From positions 1 to 34,190 of the forward strand of contig DASUZB010000160.1 in assembly GCA_036377075.1 (NCBI GenBank): DNA of 34,190 nucleotides, in the 5' to 3' direction. The translations under genes and the position numbers were made by a program. Origin of the DNA: DASUZB01 sp036377075 (GTDB taxonomy: Bacteria > Actinomycetota > CALGFH01). Every line of letters starts with the position of its first letter. Positions within the stretch are counted from its first letter, which is position 1. Positions 19,325-26,622 of this stretch are shown in pieces. The notes under the pieces were generated by a model. That model was given only the letters and a program-made list of their open reading frames with translations. It did not search any database and was not told the origin of the DNA.

Positions 19325-20077
19325 TCAGGGGCTGGACCAGTTGCCGCTCGCGTCCAGCTGGCGGTACAGGCGCCGCACGTAGGCCATGGCGCGCTCGCGG
19401 CCGGGACCGGCGGGCCAGCTGCCGAGGAAGTCGCGCTGCGCCGCCAGGGAGCTGTACTCGTCGCCCAGGTCGTGGCAGTGGGCGTGCTCGTGGACCAGGA
19501 CGTCGGCGAGCCACGGCAGGCCAGGGATGCCGTAGCGGCGGGCGGCGCGCAGCGCCGCCGCGGGGTCGATCGTGCTGAGGCACTCGCCGTCGCCGGTCAG
19601 CAGCGTCTGCCCCTGGACGTTGCGGTCGCACAGGACCCGGTCGCAGCGCGACAGCCCCCAGCGGGGCACCCGTTGCCGCATCTGGCGGTAGCGGGCCGGG
19701 TCGAGCCGGCGGATCTCGCCGAGGGCGCGGGTCAGCAGGTGGTCGGTGGTGTCCTGGCCGAGCAGCGGCCACGGCGGGGACGCCCGGCCGTGGGCGGCGG
19801 TGAGGGCGGCGCCAGGCGGCCGCGGTCGCTGCCCGGGCGGGCGCGTGGCGGTCGCGGCCCCGGGCAGGTCGGCCGCTGTCACGCGGTCGAGGGCGGCCGC
19901 CGCGCCCGACGTCGGGGCCGGTTCCGCGTGGCCGCCAGCGGCCTGCAGCGCGAGCAGCAGGGCAACGGCCCACCGGCTGGGACGCCGCCGCAGGCGACCC
20001 AGCGCCCGGCCGAGCGGCGGCACCGCCCGGCGGCGGCAGGCGGCGAGGAGCCTTGCGCTGGCACGAGCTGGCTGCAT
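19325..20077 (-). CDS. Exported HExxH-motif protein, putative metallopeptidase
   Basis: I do not recognise the family of this 250-residue protein. It starts with a basic N-terminus (Arg-rich to residue 35) and a hydrophobic core WAVALLLALQAAGG, giving a likely signal peptide cleaved near HA-EP at 51. A Pro/Ala-rich linker runs to about 105. The C-terminal domain contains LADVLVHEHAHCHDLGDEYSSL, whose HEHAH (196-200) is a zinc-protease HExxH signature; Asp/Glu residues just after could give the third ligand. Four cysteines (145, 150, 166, 201) could form disulphides in an exported protein. ATG 20077 is chosen because the open frame to 20413 would cross the tRNA gene; AGGGACGGG lies just upstream. 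It stands alone between tRNA-Pro and pgsA. Peptidase activity is inferred from one motif. Confidence 0.75.
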   Translation of the reverse strand: MQPARASARLLAACRRRAVPPLGRALGRLRRRPSRWAVALLLALQAAGGHAEPAPTSGAAAALDRVTAADLPGAATATRPPGQRPRPPGAALTAAHGRASPPWPLLGQDTTDHLLTRALGEIRRLDPARYRQMRQRVPRWGLSRCDRVLCDRNVQGQTLLTGDGECLSTIDPAAALRAARRYGIPGLPWLADVLVHEHAHCHDLGDEYSSLAAQRDFLGSWPAGPGRERAMAYVRRLYRQLDASGNWSSP

Positions 20078-20282
20078 GGCCCGTCCCTGGGTCGGCTCGA
20101 CGTCCGGTGCGGTGCAGGCTGCCAGCCCGTCGAAGCGTGGGCAAGAGGGGCATCCACAGGGGTTGCCCCACCCGGCCGACCCGGCGACCCTGGCCGGACC
20201 GGGCAGTCCTCGACGAGGCCTGGACCAGCGTGCGGGCCGCCGGGAGATCCACAGCCGCCCTGCCTGCGGGGCATCCAACGTT

Positions 20283-20360
20283 TGGTCGGGACGGCCGGAT
20301 TTGAACCGGCGACCCCCAGTCCCCCAGACTGGTGCGCTAACCAAGCTGCGCCACGTCCCG
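20283..20360 (-). tRNA. tRNA-Pro (anticodon GGG)
   Basis: On the minus strand a 7-bp acceptor CGGGACG (from 20360) pairs with CGTCCCG, followed by discriminator A and an encoded CCA (20285-20283). The D arm contains GCGCAGCTTGGTTAGCGC. The anticodon arm is CCAGT-CTGGGGG-ACTGG, giving anticodon GGG, which reads CCC and CCU. The T arm is GCCGG-TTCAAAT-CCGGC. A TATTCT hexamer at 20404-20409 (minus), about 44 nt upstream, is a possible -10 element, but no -35 is clear, so read-through from der is also possible. Confidence 0.97.
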
Positions 20361-20470
20361 AGCGGCCGCCTCGACGGCGCTGCCGTCGGAGGCCCTGGCC
20401 GGCAGAATACCACCGATCCCCCGCCACCAGACCGCCTGCCAGCACCGGTCGCGGCCGGCGGCCGGAGCGT

Positions 20471-21799
20471 TCAGCGCTGGTCGCGGCGGGGGTTGCGGGC
20501 GCGGCCGACGACCCGCAGGGGCGTGCCCACGAAGCCGAAGGTGCGGCGCAGGTCGTGCTCGAGGTAGCGGCGGTAGGCCGGGGTGAGCGGGCCGCTGGCG
20601 AAGAAGACGAACTCCGGCGGGTCGACCCTGGCCTGGGTGACGTAGCGGACCTTGACCGCCCGGCCCCTGCTCGACGGTGGCGGGGTGCGGCCGGTGGCGT
20701 CCGCCAGCCACTGGTTGAGGGCCGCGGTCGGCACCCGGCGGGCGCGCTCGGCCAGGGCCGTCTCGACCTGGCCCCAGATCCGCTCGACGCCGCGGCCGGT
20801 GCGGGCCGAGACGCGCAGCAGCGGCGCCCAGTCCACGAACCACAGCCGGTGCTCGAGGTCGGCCTTGAAGGAGCGCCTGGCGTCCTCGTCCATCAGGTCC
20901 CACTTGTTGGCCAGCAGCACCAGCCCGCAGCCGGCCTCGACCGCCCGGGCGGCCACCTTCTGGTCCTGCTCGGCGACGCCGACCGGCGCCTCGAGCACCA
21001 GCAGGGCGAGGTCGGCCCGGTCGACCGCCTCCATGCTGCGCACCAGCGCGAAGTAGTCGGCGCCGGCGGCCCGCGCCAGCGAGCGCCGCATGCCGGCGGT
21101 GTCGACCACGCGGTAGCCGCGGCCGTCGTGGACCACCACCGAGTCGACCGCGTCCCGGGTGGTGCCGGGGGTCTCGGCGACGATCGCCAGCTCCGCGCCG
21201 GCGAGGCGGTTGAGCAGGCTGGACTTGCCCACGTTGGGGCGCCCGACGATCGCCAGGGCGGGCAGCTCGGGCGCGTCGTCGCCGGCGCGCTCGGCGCCGA
21301 GCCGCCCGACGACCGCGTCGAGCAGCTCGCCGGCACCGCGCCCGTGCAGGCTGGACACCGGCAGGGGCTCGCCGAGCCCGAGCGACCACAGGGCACCGGT
21401 GGCGAGCTCCTGCTCCGGGCCGTCGACCTTGTTCGCCACCAGCAGCGCCGGGACGCCACCGCGGCGCAGCCGGGCGGCCACGGCGGCGTCCTCCTCGGTG
21501 ACGCCGACGGTCGCGTCGACCACGAACAGCACCAGCTCGGCCTCGCGCATGGCGCGCTCGGCCTGGGCGACGACCTGGGCGGCGAGGCCGCTGGCGCGCG
21601 GCTCCCAGCCGCCCGTGTCGAGCAGCTCGAAGCGGCGCCCGCTCCACTCCGCCTCGTACGGCACCATGTCCCTGGTCACCCCGGGGACCGCCTCGGTGAT
21701 CGCCGCGCGGCGGCCGAGGATGCGGTTGACCAGGGTGGACTTGCCGACGTTCGGGCGCCCGACGACGGCGACGCGCGGCAGCGCGGCCCTCGTCCCCAT
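20471..21799 (-). CDS. der: Ribosome biogenesis GTPase Der (EngA)
   Basis: An essential tandem GTPase needed for 50S subunit maturation. The 442-residue product carries two G domains and a C-terminal KH-like domain. G domain 1 has GRPNVGKS at 14-21, the switch sequence PGVTRD, DTGGW and NKVD. G domain 2 has GRPNVGKS near 183, PGTTRD, DTAGM and NKWD. The KH part includes VKVRYVTQARVDPPEFVFFASGP and the basic tail GRARNPRRDQR. ATG 21799 is chosen because Der proteins begin a few residues before the first P-loop; an in-frame ATG at 21859 would add 20 residues, many encoded by the octamer array, without a ribosome site. The ribosome site for 21799 is only a modest GGAG. The gene lies downstream of plsC across the array and upstream of tRNA-Pro. 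Confidence 0.97.
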   Translation of the reverse strand: MGTRAALPRVAVVGRPNVGKSTLVNRILGRRAAITEAVPGVTRDMVPYEAEWSGRRFELLDTGGWEPRASGLAAQVVAQAERAMREAELVLFVVDATVGVTEEDAAVAARLRRGGVPALLVANKVDGPEQELATGALWSLGLGEPLPVSSLHGRGAGELLDAVVGRLGAERAGDDAPELPALAIVGRPNVGKSSLLNRLAGAELAIVAETPGTTRDAVDSVVVHDGRGYRVVDTAGMRRSLARAAGADYFALVRSMEAVDRADLALLVLEAPVGVAEQDQKVAARAVEAGCGLVLLANKWDLMDEDARRSFKADLEHRLWFVDWAPLLRVSARTGRGVERIWGQVETALAERARRVPTAALNQWLADATGRTPPPSSRGRAVKVRYVTQARVDPPEFVFFASGPLTPAYRRYLEHDLRRTFGFVGTPLRVVGRARNPRRDQR

Positions 21800-21829
21800 G
21801 GCTCCGGCCCGCTCCGCGCCGTCCTGGTT

Positions 21830-21893
21830 ATCAATCGATGGATCGTTTAGTTGGTTCATTGATGTATCAATTTATCGATTGATCGCTGAGTTG
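21830..21893. repeat. Degenerate octamer array A (8 units), plsC-der junction
   Basis: Eight consecutive 8-bp units fit NTNNRTYR without exception on the plus strand, for example atcaATCG at 21830, atgtATCA at 21862 and attgATCG at 21878. By hand count it is 36% GC within a genome above 70%. The first unit and the 21874-21883 segment form a 10-bp inverted repeat (ATCAATCGAT / ATCGATTGAT). The array covers the last codons of plsC and the space before der. Confidence 0.85.
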
Positions 21894-22526
21894 GCCCGGT
21901 GCCGCCTCGGCCTGCCTGACGAACTGCTCGAGGGCGCGGCGCAGCGCCTCGGCGGCCGCCCGGCGACCGGCCCGGCCGGTGCCAGGGTCGGGCAGGTCGA
22001 GCGGCGGGCCGACCACCACCCGCACCGGCGCGGCGAACGGCAGCCAGCCCCAGCGCCGCCGCACCCTCTCGGTGCCGAGCATCGCCACCGGCAGCACCGG
22101 GCACTGCTGGCGCAGGACGATGTAGGCGAGGCCGGCGTGGACGGTGGCGAAGCGCCCCGCCCCCCTGGTGCCCTCCGGGAACAGGCCGAGCACGCCGCCC
22201 CGCGCCAGGACCTCCTCGGTCTGGCGCAGCGCCTCGCGGTCGGCGCCGCCGCGGCGCACCGGGAACTGCCCGATCAAGCGCAGCGCCGTGCCCAGCGGCC
22301 AGACGAACAGCTCCTCCTTGGCCATGTAGGACACCGGCCGGCGCAGCGCGGCGCCGAGCAGCACCGGGTCGACGTTCGAGCGGTGGTTGGCGGCCAGGAT
22401 GGCCGGGCCGCCGGCGGGCACGTGCTCGGCGCCCTCCACCCGGAGGCGGAACCACGCCCGCATCAGCGGCCTGATCACCACCCCGGCCGCGCGGTAGTTG
22501 CGAGCCGCGGCGGCCGGCGAGGTCAT
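21867..22526 (-). CDS. plsC: 1-acyl-sn-glycerol-3-phosphate acyltransferase (PlsC-like)
   Basis: A membrane-associated acyltransferase of the LPLAT family, adding an acyl chain to lysophosphatidate in phospholipid synthesis. The 219-residue protein shows the catalytic NHRSNVD (His48, Asp53, the HX4D motif), FPV/RRG near 88-94, the substrate-binding FPEGTR at 116-121 and a later conserved PVLPVAMLGTERV. There is no long hydrophobic N-terminal anchor. ATG 22526 overlaps the cmk stop by 4 nt (ATGA), so the two are translated together. The C-terminal residues QLSDQSIN and the stop codon are encoded by octamer array A, so the natural C-terminus has probably been changed by that element. Similar acyltransferases follow cmk in other bacteria. 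Acyl-acceptor specificity is not certain. Confidence 0.92.
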   Translation of the reverse strand: MTSPAAAARNYRAAGVVIRPLMRAWFRLRVEGAEHVPAGGPAILAANHRSNVDPVLLGAALRRPVSYMAKEELFVWPLGTALRLIGQFPVRRGGADREALRQTEEVLARGGVLGLFPEGTRGAGRFATVHAGLAYIVLRQQCPVLPVAMLGTERVRRRWGWLPFAAPVRVVVGPPLDLPDPGTGRAGRRAAAEALRRALEQFVRQAEAAPGQLSDQSIN

Positions 22527-23236
22527 CGCGGCCGTCCGGCCCTGGCCGCCGCGACCAGCGCGACCACCTGGGCGACCACGTCGTGGGGGGCGCGGTTGGT
22601 CGAGTCGACCACCAGGGCGTCGGGGGCGGCGCGGGTCGGCGCGGTGGCGCGGCCGGCGTCGATCCGGTCGCGGCGCTCGAGCGCCGCGGCGGACTCGCCG
22701 TCGGCACCCCCGCCGCCGCGGCGGCGCCGGGCGCGCTCGGCCGCGTCGGCCGTGAGGAAGATCTTGACCTCGGCCTGTGGCCAGACCACCGTGCCGACGT
22801 CGCGCCCCTCGGCGACCACCCCGCCGAGGCCGATCACCGCCCGCTGCAGCGCGACCAGCTGCTCGCGCACGGCGGGCACCGCCGAGACGGGCGAGACGGC
22901 CCGGTTCACCGCGGCGCTGCGCAGCTCCTCCCCCAGCACCACCCCGTCGAGCAGCACCCGGACCGAGCCGGTGCGGCCCGGGGCGAGCTCCAGGCTGAGG
23001 TCGACGCTCTTGGCCGCGGCCGCCACCGCGCCAGGGTCGTCGATCCCGACGCCCTGGCGCAGCAGGGCCAGGGTGAGCGCGCGGTAGGTGGCGCCGGTGT
23101 CCAGGTGGCGAAGCCGGGCGCGGGCGGCGACGGCGCGGGCGACGGTGCTCTTGCCCGAGCCGGCCGGCCCGTCGATCGCCACCACGACGTCGTCCACGTC
23201 GCCGTCGTGGTCGTCGTCGAGCGAGCGGAGCACCAT
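22523..23236 (-). CDS. cmk: Cytidylate kinase
   Basis: Phosphorylates CMP and dCMP with ATP, feeding CTP and dCTP synthesis. The 237-residue protein has the P-loop IDGPAGSGKST at 21-31, the family sequence HLDTGATYRALTLALL (normally LDTGAMYR), the NMP-binding insert with VSPVSAVPAVREQL, and VVAEGRDVGTVVWPQAEVKIFLTADAAERARRR followed by the acidic/basic lid. ATG 23236 is preceded by AAGGGGAGG with an 8-nt spacer. The N-terminus has an extra acidic segment (DDDHDGDVDD) before the P-loop. The stop overlaps the start of plsC. Octamer array B lies between this gene and tyrA upstream. Confidence 0.97.
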   Translation of the reverse strand: MVLRSLDDDHDGDVDDVVVAIDGPAGSGKSTVARAVAARARLRHLDTGATYRALTLALLRQGVGIDDPGAVAAAAKSVDLSLELAPGRTGSVRVLLDGVVLGEELRSAAVNRAVSPVSAVPAVREQLVALQRAVIGLGGVVAEGRDVGTVVWPQAEVKIFLTADAAERARRRRGGGGADGESAAALERRDRIDAGRATAPTRAAPDALVVDSTNRAPHDVVAQVVALVAAARAGRPR

Positions 23237-23320
23237 GCTGGCGCCTCCCCTTGCGGTGTGGGCCGGTCGCGTGCCTCCGGCACTGGTCAGAGTCTACCCG
23301 GAGCCCGGCGGGCACCCGCG

Positions 23321-23384
23321 CTCTATCAATGAGTTGATCTATCTACTTATCAGTTCAGCGATGAAGCTATATAACACTCGCTCA
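23321..23384. repeat. Degenerate octamer array B (8 units), tyrA-cmk junction
   Basis: Eight 8-bp units lie in register, for example ctctATCA at 23321, acttATCA at 23345 and ctcgCTCA at 23377. Position 2 is T in 7 of 8, position 5 is a purine in 7 of 8, and position 7 is a pyrimidine in 8 of 8. The array is about 38% GC by hand count. The stop codon of tyrA (23382-23384) is formed by the last unit. Confidence 0.75.
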
Positions 23385-24512
23385 GGTCGGGCCGGGGGCG
23401 CCGCTGGCCTCGTGCGCCTCCCAGCCGGCGGCGAGCAGGGCGTCGAGCGCGGCGGCCAGGGCCCGGCGGCCGACCCAGACGCGCAGGGCGCCGCTGCCGC
23501 CCTGCGGCTCGTGGTCGATCGCCAGGTCCTCGACGTTGACGCCGGCCGCGCCGAGGACGCGGAACACCGCCGCGAGGCTGCCCGGCCGGTCGGGGACGTG
23601 CACCGCCAGCTCGCGCAGGGCCCGGGGCGACGTCCCCGGCTTGGTCGGCACGCGCATGCGGGCGCTGCGCGCCGTGGCCAGGACCTCGCGCAGGCCGTCG
23701 CGGTCGCCCGCGGCGACCAGCTCGCGCAGTGCCTGCAGCCGCTCGATGAAGCTGTCGAGCGCGGGCACGATGCGCGGTCCGTTGGTGGCGCAGATGTCCA
23801 CCCACAGGTCGGGGTCGCTGGCCGCCACCCTGGTGGTGTCGCGGAAGCCGCCGGCGACCAGGCTGTGGAGCGCGGCCGGGGCCTGCACCTCGGCGACGGC
23901 CCCCATCAGGGCGGTCGCGGCGAGCTGGGGCAGGTGGCTGGCGAACGCGGCCACCTGGTCGTGCAGCTCCGGGTCGAGGATCAGCGGGCGCGCGCCCATG
24001 GCGCGCACGAACCCGGTCATGCGGCGCAGCGCGCCGTGGTCGACCTGGGCGGACGGGGTCAGCACCCAGGCGGCGCCGGTGAACAGCTTGGCCCGCGCCG
24101 CCTGCGCGCCGCGCTCCTCCGAGCCGGCCATGGGGTGGCCGGGGACGACCAGGCCGAGGTCGGTGGACGATCTTGCCAGCTCGACCAGAAGGTGAGCCTT
24201 GGTGCTGCCGACGTCGCTGAGCACCGCTTCCGGGTTGGCGCGGTGCGCCCGGGTCAGCACGCCGGCCAGCGCCCGCACCGGCGTGGCCGCGACCACCAGG
24301 TCGGCGCCGTCCACCGCCTCGTCGAGGGTGGCGGCGCCGTGGGTGAGCGCCTCGCGCCGCAGCGCCAGGCGCAGCTCGCGCCGGTCGGTGTCGACGCCGG
24401 CGACCTCGTCCACGCCGGCGGCGCGCGCCGCCAGGCCGACCGAGGCGCCCAGCAGCCCGGTGCCGATGATCGCCAGCCTGCGCGGCCAGCGGCTGGCCGC
24501 CGCGGCGCTCAC
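23382..24512 (-). CDS. tyrA: Prephenate dehydrogenase with C-terminal ACT domain
   Basis: Oxidative decarboxylation of prephenate to 4-hydroxyphenylpyruvate in tyrosine synthesis. The 376-residue protein opens with a Rossmann motif, LAIIGTGLLGASVGLA (Gly17, 19, 22), and an acidic VDTDRREL that suits NAD binding. DVGSTKAHL and GHPMAGSEERG (near 120-130) are the TyrA catalytic blocks. The helical dimer domain contains HDQVAAFASHLPQLAA. An ACT domain (about 298-376, ELAVHVPDRPGSLAAVF) suggests feedback control by tyrosine. GTG 24512 is the most likely start; GTG 24536 is an alternative, and neither has a good ribosome site. It lies 40 nt after aroH, which makes its substrate prephenate from chorismate, so the two form one pathway unit. 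Its stop is made by octamer array B. Confidence 0.95.
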   Translation of the reverse strand: MSAAAASRWPRRLAIIGTGLLGASVGLAARAAGVDEVAGVDTDRRELRLALRREALTHGAATLDEAVDGADLVVAATPVRALAGVLTRAHRANPEAVLSDVGSTKAHLLVELARSSTDLGLVVPGHPMAGSEERGAQAARAKLFTGAAWVLTPSAQVDHGALRRMTGFVRAMGARPLILDPELHDQVAAFASHLPQLAATALMGAVAEVQAPAALHSLVAGGFRDTTRVAASDPDLWVDICATNGPRIVPALDSFIERLQALRELVAAGDRDGLREVLATARSARMRVPTKPGTSPRALRELAVHVPDRPGSLAAVFRVLGAAGVNVEDLAIDHEPQGGSGALRVWVGRRALAAALDALLAAGWEAHEASGAPGPT

Positions 24513-24552
24513 GGGGTCACCACGGGAGGGCACGGACGGGTCGGCATGGGGA

Positions 24553-24924
24553 TCACTCCGGGAGGTCGTCGCGCAGGTGGCTGGCGCGGTGGAGGTAGAC
24601 GTGGCGGAGGCTGGAGCGCGAGCGGAGCGAGTAGCAGTGCACCAGGACCCTGATGGTCTTCGGGTTGCCGTCCCGCACGGCGAGCTCGCGGGCGCACAGC
24701 AGGGGCACGTCGCCCAGCCCGAGCGCGCGCGCGGCGGCGGCCGGGAACTCGCTGGTGACGTCCTCGGTGGCGGTGAAGATGATCGACACCAGGTCGTCGT
24801 GGTCGACGCCGTTGCGGTCGAGGAGCTCGCGCAGCAGCTCGCCGGTCCGCTCCATGACCGCCTCGCGCGCGTCGGCCTCGACCGAGGTGGCACCACGGAT
24901 CGCCACCAGGCGCTCGGCGCTCAC
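24553..24924 (-). CDS. aroH: Chorismate mutase, AroH type
   Basis: Converts chorismate to prephenate, the branch step to Phe and Tyr. The 123-residue protein is of the trimeric AroH class seen in Bacillus subtilis, not the helical AroQ class common in other actinobacteria. The catalytic set aligns by eye with the Bacillus enzyme: Arg10 in AIRGATSVEAD (Arg7), Glu80 in LCARELAV (Glu78), Arg92 in IRVLVH (Arg90) and Tyr110 in RHVYL (Tyr108). GTG 24924 is chosen because AGGG lies just upstream and the length fits; ATG 24963 would add 13 residues without a ribosome site. It lies directly before tyrA. Upstream, octamer array C separates it from rluB. Confidence 0.95.
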   Translation of the reverse strand: MSAERLVAIRGATSVEADAREAVMERTGELLRELLDRNGVDHDDLVSIIFTATEDVTSEFPAAAARALGLGDVPLLCARELAVRDGNPKTIRVLVHCYSLRSRSSLRHVYLHRASHLRDDLPE

Positions 24925-24965
24925 GGGTCCCTGCCCTCTCGACGCATCCGCACCCTCCCTCATGG

Positions 24966-25013
24966 ATTCGGCAACATAGCAATTCAGTGACTTATCGATA
25001 AGTCCCTGTAGCG
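24966..25013. repeat. Degenerate octamer array C (6 units), rluB-aroH junction
   Basis: Six 8-bp units lie in register, for example attcAGTG at 24982, acttATCG at 24990 and ctgtAGCG at 25006. Position 5 is a purine and position 7 a pyrimidine in all six. The centre is a 16-bp perfect palindrome, GACTTATCGATAAGTC (24989-25004). The string ACTTATCGATAA recurs exactly in array E at 31025. Confidence 0.65.
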
Positions 25014-25024
25014 TGCCGCCCCGG

Positions 25025-25876
25025 CTACAGGCCGACCGCACGATAGAGGCCGCGCACCTCGTCGTGCCCGAGCGCCCGGTACTCCCCCGGGGCCAGGCCG
25101 GTCAGCCGCAGCGGCCCGATCCCGGTGCGGACCAGCCGGCGCACCGGCGCGCCGACGGCGTCGAGCAGCCGCCGTACCTCACGGTTGCGGCCCTCGACCA
25201 TGACCACCTCGACCATGCGGCGGCGGCCGGCGCCACCGACCGCGCGGGCGCGCTCGGCCCTGGCCGGGCCGTCGTCCAGCACCACGCCGCGCCGCAGGCG
25301 GGCGAGCGCGTCACGCGGCAGCTGCTCGACCTCGGCAAGGTAGCGCTTCTCCACCCCGTAGCGGGCGTGGGTGAGCCGGTAGGCGAGGTCGCCGTCGTTG
25401 GTCAGCAGCAGCAGCCCCTCGGTGTCGCGGTCGAGCCGGCCGACCGGGAAGACGCGCGGCCGCGAGGGCACCAGCTCCACCACGGTCGGCCGCCCCTGCG
25501 GGTCGGAGGCGGTGGCCACCACCCCGGCCGGCTTGTTCAGCAGCCAGTAGCGGCGCCGCTGGTCGACCACCACGCGCGAGCCGTCGACCGCGACCTCGTC
25601 ACGCTCCGGGTCGACGCGCTGGCCGAGGTCGGTGACCACCCGCCCGCCGACCGAGACGCGCCCGGCCCGGACCAGCTCCTCGACCGCCCGGCGCGACCCC
25701 AGCCCGGCCGCGCTCAGCACCTTGTTCAGCCGGATCCGGCCCTGCTCGCCGGCGTCGGACGCCTCGCGGCTCCGCCGCGGCGCGGGGGCGGGGGCACCCG
25801 GCCGGGGACGGCTGGGGCGGCCGCCCTGCGCCCGGGAGCCACCCCCTGGGCGGGCGCCGTCGGCGGCCGGGCTCAC
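25025..25876 (-). CDS. rluB: 23S rRNA pseudouridine synthase, RluB/RsuA family
   Basis: Isomerises a uridine of rRNA to pseudouridine, most likely in helix 89 of 23S rRNA as for RluB. From GTG 25876 it has 283 residues: a basic Pro/Arg-rich N-terminal extension of about 45 residues, an S4 RNA-binding domain (RIRLNKVLSAAGLGSRRAVEELVRAGRVSVGG), then the synthase domain with NKPAGVV, the catalytic GRLDRDTEGLLLLTNDG (Asp near 149) and EGRNREVRRLLDAVG. The start overlaps the scpB stop as GTGA (4 nt). scpA-scpB-rluB is a very widely conserved order. RluB and RsuA-type targets are hard to separate by sequence alone; context favours RluB. Confidence 0.95.
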   Translation of the reverse strand: MSPAADGARPGGGSRAQGGRPSRPRPGAPAPAPRRSREASDAGEQGRIRLNKVLSAAGLGSRRAVEELVRAGRVSVGGRVVTDLGQRVDPERDEVAVDGSRVVVDQRRRYWLLNKPAGVVATASDPQGRPTVVELVPSRPRVFPVGRLDRDTEGLLLLTNDGDLAYRLTHARYGVEKRYLAEVEQLPRDALARLRRGVVLDDGPARAERARAVGGAGRRRMVEVVMVEGRNREVRRLLDAVGAPVRRLVRTGIGPLRLTGLAPGEYRALGHDEVRGLYRAVGL

Positions 25877-26622
25877 TGCGGCTCCCCCGGGTGCTCCTGC
25901 AGGTCGGCCAGGTCGACGCCCTCGGGGAGGTAGTCCTTGAGCGGTGGCAGCTGGTCGAGGGAGTCGAGCCCGAGCTGCTCCAGGAAGGCCGGCGTGGTCC
26001 CGTACAGGGTGGCCTGGCCGGGGCCGTCGTCGTGCCCCACCTCGCGGATCAGCCCGCGGCTGAGCAGGGTGCGGAAGACGCCGTCGACGTTCACCCCACG
26101 GACCCCGGCGACCTGCAGGCGGGTCACCGGCTGGCGGTAGGCGACCACGGCGATCGTCTCGAGGGCGGCACGGGTCAGCCGGCTGTGCTGGCCCGCGCGC
26201 ACGTAGCTCTCCACCGCCTCGTACGCGCCCGGGTGCGTGTACAGGCGCCAGCCGCCCGCGACCGCCCGCAGCACGAAGCCACGGCCGTCGCGGGCGTACT
26301 CCCCCGCCAGCTCGACCAGCAGCTCCTCGACCAGCGCGCGGGGCTGGCCGATCGCCGCCGCCAGGTCGACGGCGGCCACCGGCTCGTCCACCACCAGCAG
26401 CACCGCCTCGAGGTCGCGCCGGACCAGCCCACGGTCCCCGAGCTCCACCGCGTTCAGCAGGTCGTCGTCGGGCCACGCCGCCGCGGCGTCCCTGGCCGCG
26501 CCGTCCCGCTCGGGCTCACGCTCGACCTGACCGGGAGCGTCACCCTCGACCTGAGGACGAGCCTCGTCCCCGGGCGCGCTCGCGCCGGGCGGGTCGGAGC
26601 CGGCGGCACGGTGCGCGGTCAT
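25873..26622 (-). CDS. scpB: Segregation and condensation protein B
   Basis: Kleisin-interacting winged-helix subunit of the SMC-ScpAB condensin, which compacts and separates chromosomes. The 249-residue protein has an acidic, Pro/Asp-rich N-terminal extension of about 55 residues, then two winged helices: RRDLEAVLLVVDEPVAAVDLAAAIG and RLTRAALETIAVVAYRQPVTRLQVAGVRGVNVDGVFRTLLSRGLI, followed by GQATLYGTTPAFLEQLGLDSLDQLPPL, the typical end. ATG 26622 overlaps the scpA stop as ATGA; its own stop overlaps the rluB start. An open frame reaching to 28167 joins this gene to shadows of scpA and the protease and is not real. Confidence 0.97.
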   Translation of the reverse strand: MTAHRAAGSDPPGASAPGDEARPQVEGDAPGQVEREPERDGAARDAAAAWPDDDLLNAVELGDRGLVRRDLEAVLLVVDEPVAAVDLAAAIGQPRALVEELLVELAGEYARDGRGFVLRAVAGGWRLYTHPGAYEAVESYVRAGQHSRLTRAALETIAVVAYRQPVTRLQVAGVRGVNVDGVFRTLLSRGLIREVGHDDGPGQATLYGTTPAFLEQLGLDSLDQLPPLKDYLPEGVDLADLQEHPGEPQ

